From Staphylococcus roterodami (GTDB taxonomy: Bacteria > Bacillota > Bacilli > Staphylococcales > Staphylococcaceae), in the NCBI GenBank assembly GCA_022493055.1, contig CP092781.1, positions 2,108,001 to 2,172,000 on the forward strand: a stretch of 64,000 bases of DNA, in the 5' to 3' direction. The position numbers and the translations under genes were made by a program. Positions 52,958 through 64,000 of this stretch are shown in pieces. The notes under the pieces are model-generated. The model did no database searches, was not told the DNA's origin, and saw only the letters and a list, made by a program, of their open reading frames with translations. The stretch's first letter is position 1. Each line of letters begins with the position of its first letter.

Positions 52958-52967
52958 AATCAATTTA

Positions 52968-54918
<1,951 letters not shown>

Positions 54919-54967
54919 CAAAAAAGAAGAGATGGTTTCGTAATAACACAAAACCATCTCTTCTCTT
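54919..54967 (-). terminator. Terminator of the ddl-murF unit
   Basis: AAGAAGAGATGGTTT pairs with AAACCATCTCTTCTCTT, with an A-run on the plus strand giving a T-run on the minus strand. About 55 bases past murF. Confidence 0.85.
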
Positions 54968-55020
54968 CAAACGCTTGTCCTTGCGTTTACCTTTTATACA
55001 AACATGCTATGTCGTCGTTT

Positions 55021-56385
55021 TTAATTTGATGATATTAAGGCATTCACAACTTCTTCTAATTTCATGCCTCTTGATCCTTTAACTAATACACGATCATGTG
55101 ATTGTAAGTCTTGTTTTAATACCTCAATTAAGGCTTCTTTTGAATCAAAATGTTGCGCTTTGTCAACAAATTGTTTCCCAGTTTCATTAATATAACTCGC
55201 TTCATTACCGAATGTATACAGCACATCTATTTGTTTATCTTGCAAGTAAGCACCCACTTGCGAATGCATAGATTTACTGTTTTCACCTAATTCTAAAACA
55301 TCACCTAAAATTAAAACATGACGTCCATTAAGACTACTTAAAGTATCAATCGCTGCACGCATACTTGTCGGACTAGCATTATAAGCATCATTAATAACAG
55401 TGATATCATTATCTAATTCATGTTGTTCCATGCGCATACCTGTAAGTGTAACATGATTTAAATTACGATATATCGTGTCATATGATAAACCTAATTCATA
55501 ACCAACTGCAATAACAATCGTTGCATTTTTCATATTATGCACACCTAAAATCGGTAAATCAAATTGCTCTTTACCATTTATTGTAAATGCTATACCAGTA
55601 GTGTCTCTATCATCAACGGAGCAAACTAAATCATTGTCATGATCCACACCTATACTCAAACATTTCGCATTTTGAACTTCCTTAACATGCGACTCTAGCA
55701 ATGGCTCATCACCATCATATATAAATGTGCCATTATCTTTAAGACCAATTGTTATCTCAGATTTCGCTTTAGCAATACCCTCACGCGAACCTAAATCTTG
55801 CATATGTGATTCACCAATATTAGTAATAATTGCGATATCCGGTTGCGCAAGATTTGATAATAATTCAATCTCATGGAAACCTGACATTCCCATTTCTAAT
55901 ATAGAGATTTCTGTATCATTATCTAAATCTAAAATAGTTAGTGGCAAACCAATTTCATTATTATAATTGCCTTGCGTTTTTTTAACTTTAAACTCAGTAT
56001 GCAAGACACTCTCAATCATATCTTTTGTAGTTGTTTTACCATTTGAGCCAGTTACTGCAATCACTTTAGGATTAACATCTCTTAAATATGCTTGGGCTAA
56101 TTGTTGTAAAGCCACTAAAGTATCTTCGACCCAAATAATAGGTCCTGTTATATCATCATCTATTGGCGTTCCTTTTTGATAAAATGCTGCACCTGCACCA
56201 TCTTGCAATGCTTTAGATACAAACCTATGACCATCAACATTTTCACCTTTAAAAGGAATAAACAACATTCCTTCTTTAATCGCTCTAGAATCAATAGTGA
56301 CACCATTAATTTTACAGTCCAAAAATTGATCATCAATATCACAAGGAATCCAAGATTTAATTTGCTTTAATGTTACATTAATCAT
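55021..56385 (-). CDS. murF: UDP-MurNAc-tripeptide-D-Ala-D-Ala ligase
   Basis: A 454-residue Mur ligase that adds D-Ala-D-Ala to the peptidoglycan precursor. [17 protein letters not shown] is the ATP loop; [27 protein letters not shown] and [14 protein letters not shown] are MurF signatures. It follows ddl by 14 bases, placing the maker of D-Ala-D-Ala next to its user. Confidence 0.96.
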   Translation of the reverse strand: MINVTLKQIKSWIPCDIDDQFLDCKINGVTIDSRAIKEGMLFIPFKGENVDGHRFVSKALQDGAGAAFYQKGTPIDDDITGPIIWVEDTLVALQQLAQAYLRDVNPKVIAVTGSNGKTTTKDMIESVLHTEFKVKKTQGNYNNEIGLPLTILDLDNDTEISILEMGMSGFHEIELLSNLAQPDIAIITNIGESHMQDLGSREGIAKAKSEITIGLKDNGTFIYDGDEPLLESHVKEVQNAKCLSIGVDHDNDLVCSVDDRDTTGIAFTINGKEQFDLPILGVHNMKNATIVIAVGYELGLSYDTIYRNLNHVTLTGMRMEQHELDNDITVINDAYNASPTSMRAAIDTLSSLNGRHVLILGDVLELGENSKSMHSQVGAYLQDKQIDVLYTFGNEASYINETGKQFVDKAQHFDSKEALIEVLKQDLQSHDRVLVKGSRGMKLEEVVNALISSN

Positions 56386-56399
56386 AATAACAACCTCAG

Positions 56400-57524
<1,125 letters not shown>

Positions 57525-57788
57525 TCATTTTAATCCTGTTATTAATATATTTATTCGCATCTTTGAATCTTAATAGTATCACATTTAATGGCTATTTTGC
57601 ATTTTAAAAACGATACGACGCTTGCCTTTGTCTTAGTTGTTTCATTGTTATACAGGACAATGTTTATTTCTATTTTATTCCTAAATTAAATTGAAATCTA
57701 TAGCTGATATCTCTGTCATATTCTAGCTAATTTTTAAAAAGTCATGTAAAATTGATATAAACATTAGTGAGTATAAAAGGAGTTTGCA

Positions 57789-58991
57789 ATGAATTATTCA
57801 TCTCGTCAACAGCCGGATAAGCATTGGCTTCGCAAAGTAGACTGGGTATTAGTGGCCACTATAGCTGTTTTAGCAATTTTCAGTGTTCTGCTTATTAACT
57901 CGGCTATGGGCGGCGGGCAATATAGTGCTAATTTCGGTATAAGACAAATCTTTTACTATATTTTAGGCGCCATTTTTGCAGGTGTCATCATGTTTATTTC
58001 ACCTAAAAAGATTAAACATTATGCATATATATTGTATTTCTTAATCTGCCTATTATTAATCGGATTACTAGTTATTCCTGAATCACCAATCACGCCGATT
58101 ATTAACGGTGCTAAAAGTTGGTATACTTTTGGGCCAATCAGTATTCAACCATCAGAATTTATGAAAATTATTTTAATACTAGCATTAGCGCGTGTCGTTT
58201 CTAAACATAATCAATTTACATTTAATAAATCTTTTCAAAGTGATTTGCTTTTATTTTTCAAAATTATTGGTGTCTCGTTGTTACCAAGTATTTTAATATT
58301 ATTGCAAAATGATTTAGGAACTACTTTAGTATTAGCTGCTATTATTGCTGGCGTGATGTTAGTAAGTGGCATTACATGGCGTATCTTAGCTCCTATTTTT
58401 ATAACTGGTATTGTTGGAGCTATGACTATCATTTTGGGTATCCTATATGCACCATCCTTGATAGAAAATTTATTAGGTGTCCAATTATACCAAATGGGAC
58501 GTATCAACTCTTGGCTTGATCCATATACATACAGTAGTGGTGATGGCTATCATTTAACTGAATCCCTTAAAGCGATAGGTTCTGGTCAATTACTAGGTAA
58601 AGGATACAATCACGGTGAAGTATATATTCCTGAAAACCATACTGATTTTATCTTTTCGGTTATTGGTGAAGAATTGGGCTTTATTGGTTCTGTTATTTTA
58701 ATTCTTGTATTTTTATTCTTAATCTTCCATTTAATAAGACTTGCTGCGAAAATCGAAGATCAATTTAACAAAATCTTTATCGTAGGTTTTGTAACATTAC
58801 TTGTGTTCCATATTTTACAAAATATCGGTATGACAATTCAGTTGTTACCTATCACTGGTATCCCGTTACCATTTATTAGTTATGGTGGTAGTGCATTATG
58901 GAGTATGATGACAGGTATCGGAATTGTTTTATCAATCTATTACCATGAACCAAAACGATATGTAGATTTATACCATCCGAAGAGCAATTAA
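57789..58991 (+). CDS. rodA: RodA, SEDS peptidoglycan glycosyltransferase
   Basis: A 400-residue polytopic protein of the FtsW/RodA/SpoVE family with about ten transmembrane helices. SEDS signatures: WYTFGPISIQPSEFMKI, LQNDLGTTLVL, NHTDFIFSVIGEELGFIG and GIPLPFISYGGSALWSMM. It polymerises glycan strands with a partner transpeptidase. Assignment to RodA rather than FtsW rests on the context next to ddl and murF, where S. aureus rodA sits. AAGGAG precedes ATG 57789. Confidence 0.9.
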   Translation: MNYSSRQQPDKHWLRKVDWVLVATIAVLAIFSVLLINSAMGGGQYSANFGIRQIFYYILGAIFAGVIMFISPKKIKHYAYILYFLICLLLIGLLVIPESPITPIINGAKSWYTFGPISIQPSEFMKIILILALARVVSKHNQFTFNKSFQSDLLLFFKIIGVSLLPSILILLQNDLGTTLVLAAIIAGVMLVSGITWRILAPIFITGIVGAMTIILGILYAPSLIENLLGVQLYQMGRINSWLDPYTYSSGDGYHLTESLKAIGSGQLLGKGYNHGEVYIPENHTDFIFSVIGEELGFIGSVILILVFLFLIFHLIRLAAKIEDQFNKIFIVGFVTLLVFHILQNIGMTIQLLPITGIPLPFISYGGSALWSMMTGIGIVLSIYYHEPKRYVDLYHPKSN

Positions 58992-59427
58992 CTCATGACA
59001 TTTAAATTTTAAATGCCATGTATCTTGAGTTTGGGACATAAAAAAATTTTCTAAAAATATCATTTCTGTCCCACTCCCATATATAAATGACAATAACTGT
59101 TAAAATAAATTCCCCCTTTGATGTAAACATTGAGAAATGCGTACTTTTTAGGGGGATTTTTGTATATGCTGTTTATATAATTAATGTAAGTGTTTATCAA
59201 CTCACACTTTATCCTTATGCTTAATCATTGGAAATATGTATGCTGTTTGTGAATGCACATAGACAATTTACATATATCTTTTAAGATATAAGGATTGACT
59301 GCCAATATTATGAATAGAGAATCATCATTTTGATCAACTTCATATTTTCTTAAATAACCCCATAAAAAAACTACCAGTGACGTATCGCTGGCAGTTATCG
59401 TGGTGTGTGATTCATGATCACAGTCAA
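58992..59427. other. Gene-free region with four hairpins
   Basis: Contains: a palindromic hairpin (CATGACATTTAAA with TTTAAATGCCATG, 58993-59020); a GGGACA/TGTCCC hairpin at 59033-59077, likely the rodA terminator; a hairpin at 59106-59162 (AAATTCCCCCT with AGGGGGATTT, then T-run); and at 59363-59397 a stem AACTACCAG-GACG against CG-CTGGCAGTT with a minus-strand T-run, terminating the small gene at 59428. No ORF is supported between 59170 and 59360. Confidence 0.7.
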
Positions 59428-59565
59428 TTATTTTAATTCGTGACTTACTTTATTAGATGCTGGTAACGTATTAATAATGTCTAAACGAGATTTAGTCTTT
59501 TTAATATTAACACCTAATGATGACAATAGTTTGACTACATTTTGAATCTTTTCAGGACGCTTCAT
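59428..59565 (-). CDS. Small 45-residue protein (Lmo0850-like)
   Basis: Starts MKRPEKIQNVVKLLSSLGVN and ends TLPASNKVSHELK, 45 residues, basic, no membrane helix. ATG 59565 has GAGGTG eight bases upstream, and a clear terminator lies just downstream, so it is a real transcription unit. I associate it with the short uncharacterised Lmo0850-type proteins of Firmicutes. Function is unknown. Confidence 0.7.
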   Translation of the reverse strand: MKRPEKIQNVVKLLSSLGVNIKKTKSRLDIINTLPASNKVSHELK

Positions 59566-59693
59566 TATTATCACCTCGTTTGGATTGCTTTCAATATTAT
59601 CTTACCCTATTCGACATACCTTTACTACATCAATTACAAACTTTTTTGATTATTTTTAAAATAAAAATCTATAGCGTGCTTTACATTTATATA

Positions 59694-59903
59694 TTAATGT
59701 ACAATTTTATAGCCTGTATCGTAAATTTCTTTTTCAATGCTATTTAAATTTGCAGGTGTTTCATAAGCTACAACTACTTCTCCATCAATGATATTAATGT
59801 TCACATTATGCACACCTATCATGTTTGAAATACGCTCTGTCAACTGGTTTACTTGTTCTTCAGTTTCAATACCTGCTGTGTAAATTGTGTTTTGATATAC
59901 CAT
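59694..59903 (-). CDS. csoZ: CsoZ, copper-chaperone-like HMA protein without cysteines
   Basis: A 69-residue protein with the beta-alpha-beta-beta-alpha-beta pattern of heavy-metal-associated domains (TEEQVNQLTERISNMIGVHN, INIIDGEVVVAYETPANL). It contains no cysteine at all, so the CxxC copper site of CopZ is missing. It lies 11 bases downstream of csoR in the same direction. The gene name follows the csoR-csoZ pair described in S. aureus. How it would bind metal is unclear. Confidence 0.8.
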   Translation of the reverse strand: MVYQNTIYTAGIETEEQVNQLTERISNMIGVHNVNINIIDGEVVVAYETPANLNSIEKEIYDTGYKIVH

Positions 59904-59914
59904 CTTAAACTCCT

Positions 59915-60208
59915 TTAATCTTTAATCAACTTTTGAAAAGTAACTAGTAACTCTTCCATCGCTTCTTCTTGCGCGCCTTGATTAACTTTATTCATAATAC
60001 AACTTTTCATATGTTGCTCTAATAACTTTGTTGCGACACTGTTTAATGCAGAACGAGTCGCTCTTATTTGTGTAAGAACATCATCACAATAGACGTCTTC
60101 TTCAATCATGCGATTAATCGCTCTCACTTGACCTTCTATTCGATTTAAACGTGATTTAAGATTTGTTTTAATTTGTTCAGAATGATGTGCATTATCTTGT
60201 TCAGTCAT
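59915..60208 (-). CDS. csoR: CsoR, copper-sensing repressor
   Basis: A 97-residue all-helical repressor. The Cu(I) ligands Cys41 (DVYCDDV), His66 and Cys70 (EQHMKSC) are all present at canonical spacing; LKSRLNRIEGQVRAINRMIE is the family signature. It represses copper-export genes until Cu(I) binds. Start ATG 60208 (MTEQDNAHH) with GAGGAGTG upstream; the longer frame to 60268 is rejected. It is divergent from cls. Confidence 0.92.
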   Translation of the reverse strand: MTEQDNAHHSEQIKTNLKSRLNRIEGQVRAINRMIEEDVYCDDVLTQIRATRSALNSVATKLLEQHMKSCIMNKVNQGAQEEAMEELLVTFQKLIKD

Positions 60209-60375
60209 AGCATTCACTCCTCTATTTACATTCTTTACTATACTATATCCCACAAAACATAACGTCAATACTAAGACCTATTTTTCAAACTAAATTGTCA
60301 TGATATTTAAATTGCTTCATGATACAATTAATAAGATTATATTACTTGTTTTAGATTTACGGTGGGAGGTTTCAA

Positions 60376-61860
60376 ATGATAGAGTTACTAACAATTGCAT
60401 TTAAACATTCAAATATTATTTTAAATTCAATATTTATTGGTGCATTTATTTTAAACTTATTATTCGCCTTTACCATTATTTTCATGGAAAGACGTTCTGC
60501 AAATTCTATCTGGGCTTGGTTACTTGTTTTAGTGTTCTTGCCTCTATTCGGCTTCATTCTATATTTACTACTAGGACGACAAATTCAACGTGACCAAATT
60601 TTCAAAATAGATAAGGAAGACAAAAAAGGTTTAGAGTTAATTGTCGATGAGCAATTAGCTGCTTTAAAAAATGAAAAATTTTCAAATTCCAATTATCAAA
60701 TTATGAAATATAAAGAAATGATTCAAATGTTGCTCTATAATAATGCAGCATTTTTAACAACTGATAACGATTTGAAAATATATACCGATGGGCAAGAAAA
60801 ATTTGATGACTTAATTCAAGACATTCGTAATGCTACAGATTATATTCACTTCCAGTATTATATTATTCATTGTGATGAATTAGGCCGTACCATTTTGAAT
60901 GAACTTGCTAAGAAGGCAGAACAAGGCGTGGAAGTTAAGATTTTATACGATGACATGGGGTCACGTGGCTTACGTAAAAAAGGACTACGTGCATTCCGCA
61001 GTAAAGGCGGTCACGCTGAAGCTTTCTTCCCTTCAAAATTACCTCTAATCAACTTGCGTATGAACAATCGAAATCATCGCAAAATCGTTGTTATAGATGG
61101 AAAAATCGGATATGTCGGTGGCTTTAATGTAGGCGATGAATATTTAGGTAAATCGAAAAAATTTGGCTATTGGCGTGATACTCATTTACGTATTGTCGGA
61201 GATGCAGTCAATGCCTTGCAATTACGTTTTATTTTAGATTGGAATTCACAAGCAACACGTGATCATATCTCATATGATGACCGCTACTTCCCTGACGTGA
61301 ATTCTGGTGGCACAATTGGTGTACAAATAGCTTCTAGTGGACCTGACGAAGAATGGGAACAAATTAAATATGGTTATTTGAAAATGATTTCATCTGCAAA
61401 AAAATCCATTTATATTCAATCACCATATTTTATTCCAGACCAAGCATTTCTAGATTCTATTAAAATAGCAGCATTAGGTGGTGTTGAAGTCAACATCATG
61501 ATTCCTAATAAGCCTGATCATCCATTCGTCTTTTGGGCAACCTTAAAAAATGCAGCATCATTATTAGATGCTGGCGTTAAAGTATTTCATTATGATAATG
61601 GCTTCTTACATTCTAAAACATTGATTATAGATGATGAGATTGCAAGTGTTGGTACAGCAAATATGGACCACCGTAGTTTCACATTGAATTTCGAAGTTAA
61701 CGCTTTTATTTATGATGAACAAATTGCCAAAAAACTAAAACAAGCATTTATTAATGATTTAAAAGTATCTTCTGAATTAACAAAAGCGCGCTATGCTAAG
61801 CGAAGCCTTTGGATTAAGTTTAAAGAAGGTATATCACAATTATTGTCACCAATATTATAA
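60376..61860 (+). CDS. cls: Cardiolipin synthase
   Basis: A 494-residue phospholipase-D-superfamily synthase. Two N-terminal membrane helices ([39 protein letters not shown]) are followed by two HKD motifs, [16 protein letters not shown] (near 234) and [15 protein letters not shown] (near 412). It condenses two phosphatidylglycerols. S. aureus has two cls genes; by position this is the housekeeping cls2. GGTGGGAGG precedes ATG 60376. Confidence 0.93.
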   Translation: MIELLTIAFKHSNIILNSIFIGAFILNLLFAFTIIFMERRSANSIWAWLLVLVFLPLFGFILYLLLGRQIQRDQIFKIDKEDKKGLELIVDEQLAALKNEKFSNSNYQIMKYKEMIQMLLYNNAAFLTTDNDLKIYTDGQEKFDDLIQDIRNATDYIHFQYYIIHCDELGRTILNELAKKAEQGVEVKILYDDMGSRGLRKKGLRAFRSKGGHAEAFFPSKLPLINLRMNNRNHRKIVVIDGKIGYVGGFNVGDEYLGKSKKFGYWRDTHLRIVGDAVNALQLRFILDWNSQATRDHISYDDRYFPDVNSGGTIGVQIASSGPDEEWEQIKYGYLKMISSAKKSIYIQSPYFIPDQAFLDSIKIAALGGVEVNIMIPNKPDHPFVFWATLKNAASLLDAGVKVFHYDNGFLHSKTLIIDDEIASVGTANMDHRSFTLNFEVNAFIYDEQIAKKLKQAFINDLKVSSELTKARYAKRSLWIKFKEGISQLLSPIL

Positions 61861-61885
61861 AAGAGCCATATGAGGAGTGTAAGTA

Positions 61886-62533
61886 ATGCAGCAATCAAGT
61901 ATCATTAGTGCCGCTCAACAATACATGGAATCTATACATCAAAATGATTATACAGGTCACGATATAGCACACGTATATCGTGTCACCGCTCTAGCTAAAT
62001 CAATTGCTAAAAGTGAAGGTGTTAAAGATACCTTGATCATAGAACTGGCATCTTTACTACATGACACAGTTGATGAGAAAGTTGTAGATGCTGATAAACA
62101 ATTAGATTCATTAACATCATTTTTGTCATCTTTATCGCTTTCAGATGAAATTCAAGAACATATATTATTTATAATTAACAATATGAGCTATCGCAATGGT
62201 AAAAATAATCATGTTTCTTTATCTTTAGAAGGTCAAATTGTTAGAGATGCAGATCGACTTGACGCTATAGGGGCTATTGGAATTGCACGAACATTTCAAT
62301 TTGCCGGACATTTTGGCGAACCTATGTGGACAGAACAAATAGCATTTAACAACATTAATGATGATTTAATTGAAGGGTTACCATCATCTGCCATAAAACA
62401 CTTCTTTGAAAAATTATTAAAATTACAATCATTAATGCATACAGAAACAGCTAAAAAGATTGCTAAAGAAAGACATGATTTTATGGTTATGTATTTGAAG
62501 CAATTCTTTACAGAGTGGAATTATCACGACTAG
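61886..62533 (+). CDS. HD-domain hydrolase
   Basis: A 215-residue metal-dependent phosphohydrolase of the YedJ/YpgQ type. His25 in YTGHDIAHVYRV, His59-Asp60 in ASLLHDTVDE and the distal Asp in RDADRLDAIGAIG form the HD site. YpgQ-type enzymes are nucleotide pyrophosphatases; the substrate here is unknown. It lies 25 bases after cls with a GAGGAGTG site, so it is probably co-transcribed. Confidence 0.85.
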   Translation: MQQSSIISAAQQYMESIHQNDYTGHDIAHVYRVTALAKSIAKSEGVKDTLIIELASLLHDTVDEKVVDADKQLDSLTSFLSSLSLSDEIQEHILFIINNMSYRNGKNNHVSLSLEGQIVRDADRLDAIGAIGIARTFQFAGHFGEPMWTEQIAFNNINDDLIEGLPSSAIKHFFEKLLKLQSLMHTETAKKIAKERHDFMVMYLKQFFTEWNYHD

Positions 62534-62889
62534 GTATAGCGATGATGCGTAAAAGTGAAGTTATTTTGGCATCATGCCTTTTTGATAAAGTGGTGCGGTA
62601 AGACAACAGTATTCTAATACAGCGTTTATAGGTTGTGCTTTTATAGATGCCCCGTTGTGGCGTTATGATGCGGTGTGATGTTGATGCGGTGTGATGTTGT
62701 GACCATGCCATGGCGTTTGGCGTTATGTTTCACACCGTTACATGTATTAGTGAATTGCTGTGGAAATGTTGTGGAATTAACTGCTGCACTGAAAAGACAT
62801 TGTGTTAGTATGACATCGCAATAAGGCGTGGCTATTATGTTATTATCCACATTTTAAAATCTGTAATCTCGTTAAATATTATGACACTA
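62534..62889. other. Gene-free region with tandem repeat
   Basis: Higher GC than its surroundings around 62640-62740. A perfect 16-base tandem duplication, GATGCGGTGTGATGTT, lies at 62667-62682 and 62683-62698, flanked by two copies of GGCGTTATG (near 62659 and 62718). ORFs across it on the minus strand are histidine/threonine-rich products of the repeat and have no ribosome site. Confidence 0.6.
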
Positions 62890-62940
62890 AAAACAGCAGT
62901 AGGATGAATTTCACATTCGAAATCATCTTACTGCTGTTTC
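62890..62940. terminator. Hairpin terminator
   Basis: AAACAGCAGTAGGATGA pairs with TCATCTTACTGCTGTTT (one G-T wobble). Downstream of the rightward cls-HD unit; similar to hairpins at 5976 and 31755. Confidence 0.75.
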
Positions 62941-62989
62941 TATTTATCATACACTATGTTACGTGATACTGTACTTTTGCTATGTAAAT

Positions 62990-63050
62990 AAAAAATCATG
63001 TGCGCCCTAAAAAGTTAAAATTAGCTTCAACTTTTAGGGGCTCATGATTT
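62990..63050 (-). terminator. Terminator of yidC
   Basis: AAATCATG ... CCCTAAAAAGTT (62993-63017) pairs with AACTTTTAGGGG ... CATGATTT (63029-63050); A-rich sequence on the plus side gives the minus-strand T-run. It begins 14 bases after the yidC stop. Confidence 0.75.
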
Positions 63051-63063
63051 GGTATTGCTGAGG

Positions 63064-63933
63064 TTATTTCTTTTTCTTTTTAGACACTACTTGTGTGTTT
63101 TTACCTTTTTTGTTGCCGCCATTGTGTTCTCTTTCATATGCTTCAATGAAAGGCTGAACTTCTTTTTTAGCAACTTTTTCATAATGTATGTTCGCAAAGT
63201 GTGTTTGAACTACAAGGAATGCCGCACTAACTGACCAATATAAGCCAAGTGCTGATGCTGAGCTTAATGAAATCCAGATAATCATAATTGGTGAAATGAT
63301 CATCATCATATAACCCATTTGACGTTGTTCGTCTGGCATCGTTTTACTTGATACATATGCTTGGATAAAGTATAAAACACCGGCAATAATTGTAATCCAA
63401 ATATCAGGACGTCCTAAATCGAACCATAAGAAGTGTGGATACTTAAACAAACCATCTACAAGCTGATCTTTAAGTACAAAGTATAATCCCATGATGATTG
63501 GCATTTGAATTAACATTGGTAAACAACCTAACATACTCTTCATCGGGTTCATATCATACTTTTTATAAACTTGCATTAATTCTTGGTTTGCAGCCATTTT
63601 TTCTTCTTGTGTGCGTGCACGCTTCACTTTTTCTTGGATTTTTTCAACTTCTGGCTTCGCAACTTTCATTTTTTGACGCATCATATGACTATTTTTATAG
63701 TTTGACAACATGAATGGTAATAAAATAATACGAATTACCAATACAAGAATAATAATAGCTAAACCATAATTGTCGTTTAATAAGTTATTTCCCAACCAAT
63801 CCAATACATTTTTCATTGGATCTACGAATGTATTGTAGAAAAACCCACTACGTTTTTCAGGTTTAGAATAGTCACAACCAGCCAAAAAGACCATAATACC
63901 TAAAAATAATGGTAGTAACGCTTTTTTCTTCAT
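63064..63933 (-). CDS. yidC: YidC/OxaA membrane protein insertase
   Basis: A 289-residue lipoprotein insertase. A signal peptide ending in FLAGC (lipobox Cys20) is followed by five transmembrane helices: [10 protein letters not shown], then [20 protein letters not shown] with the conserved hydrophilic-groove Arg, a cytoplasmic coiled coil ([22 protein letters not shown] region, residues 90-120), [20 protein letters not shown] and the C-terminal helices. The tail is lysine-rich, ending KKKKK. It inserts membrane proteins and acts with SecYEG. Confidence 0.95.
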   Translation of the reverse strand: MKKKALLPLFLGIMVFLAGCDYSKPEKRSGFFYNTFVDPMKNVLDWLGNNLLNDNYGLAIIILVLVIRIILLPFMLSNYKNSHMMRQKMKVAKPEVEKIQEKVKRARTQEEKMAANQELMQVYKKYDMNPMKSMLGCLPMLIQMPIIMGLYFVLKDQLVDGLFKYPHFLWFDLGRPDIWITIIAGVLYFIQAYVSSKTMPDEQRQMGYMMMIISPIMIIWISLSSASALGLYWSVSAAFLVVQTHFANIHYEKVAKKEVQPFIEAYEREHNGGNKKGKNTQVVSKKKKK

Positions 63934-64000
63934 TTTTCCACCTCTATCATTATATTCACATAGGATTTATTCTATCACATTAATGAGTACGTATGAAACA

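Noticed and set aside
62508..62850. Minus-strand ORFs rich in His and Thr
   Set aside because: They are produced by the tandem repeat patch; no start signal and no recognisable domain.

Overview
This is a 64 kb stretch of a low-GC Gram-positive chromosome. It belongs to the Staphylococcus aureus complex: it carries the agr locus with RNAIII and delta-haemolysin, the ilv-leu operon, an rrn operon, the sigB/mazEF/alr block and kdpDE, in the order I remember from S. aureus. Several proteins (Alr, IlvD, AgrB, AgrC N-terminus) differ from the S. aureus versions I recall at a few percent of residues. A divergent lineage or sister species such as S. argenteus or S. schweitzeri is therefore plausible, but I could not test this by alignment.

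Layout. 1-1112: end of a nitroreductase and a nitrilase-family amidase. 1282-4762: the agr quorum-sensing locus, with RNAIII/hld leftward and agrBDCA rightward. 5007-6030: a dead IS1182-type transposase and STAR-like structured repeats. 6063-9604: sucrose utilisation (scrK, scrB, scrR). 9774-12620: ammonium transporter, then a TusA-like protein with a YeeE/YedE sulfur transporter. 12919-20368: rex, an ABC-F ATPase, a membrane MutS-like ATPase and the tRNA t6A operon tsaE-tsaB-rimI-tsaD. 20672-31742: the nine-gene branched-chain amino acid operon ilvDBNC-leuABCD-ilvA behind a leader-peptide attenuator. 31925-37352: 5S, 23S and 16S rRNA plus tRNA-Gly and tRNA-Leu, all leftward. 38177-40778: sprT-like and tex. 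41215-46426: sigB-rsbW-rsbV-rsbU, mazFE, alr, acpS. 46430-48984: three bacterial PH-domain membrane proteins. 49278-52630: kdpDE. 52968-58991: cshA, murF, ddl, rodA. 59428-63933: a 45-aa ORF, csoZ/csoR, cls, an HD hydrolase and yidC.

Main observations. (1) agrD carries a one-base deletion just before the autoinducing-peptide codons. The peptide segment YSTCDFIM is still present but in the +1 frame, so no AIP can be made although agrB, agrC, agrA and RNAIII are otherwise present. The end of agrB also looks one base short. (2) kdpD follows directly after the PH-domain genes, with 293 bp between them. In S. aureus the kdpFABC potassium pump genes lie exactly there, so kdpDE appear to be orphan regulators. 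(3) A cluster of DnaA-box-like sequences lies between the ABC-F gene and the MutS-like gene, next to tsaD (gcp). This resembles the gcp-associated DnaA-box cluster of Bacillus. (4) The ilv-leu leader encodes a 26-residue Ile/Leu-rich peptide followed by a terminator. (5) Three STAR-like repeat units show compensatory changes in two helices.
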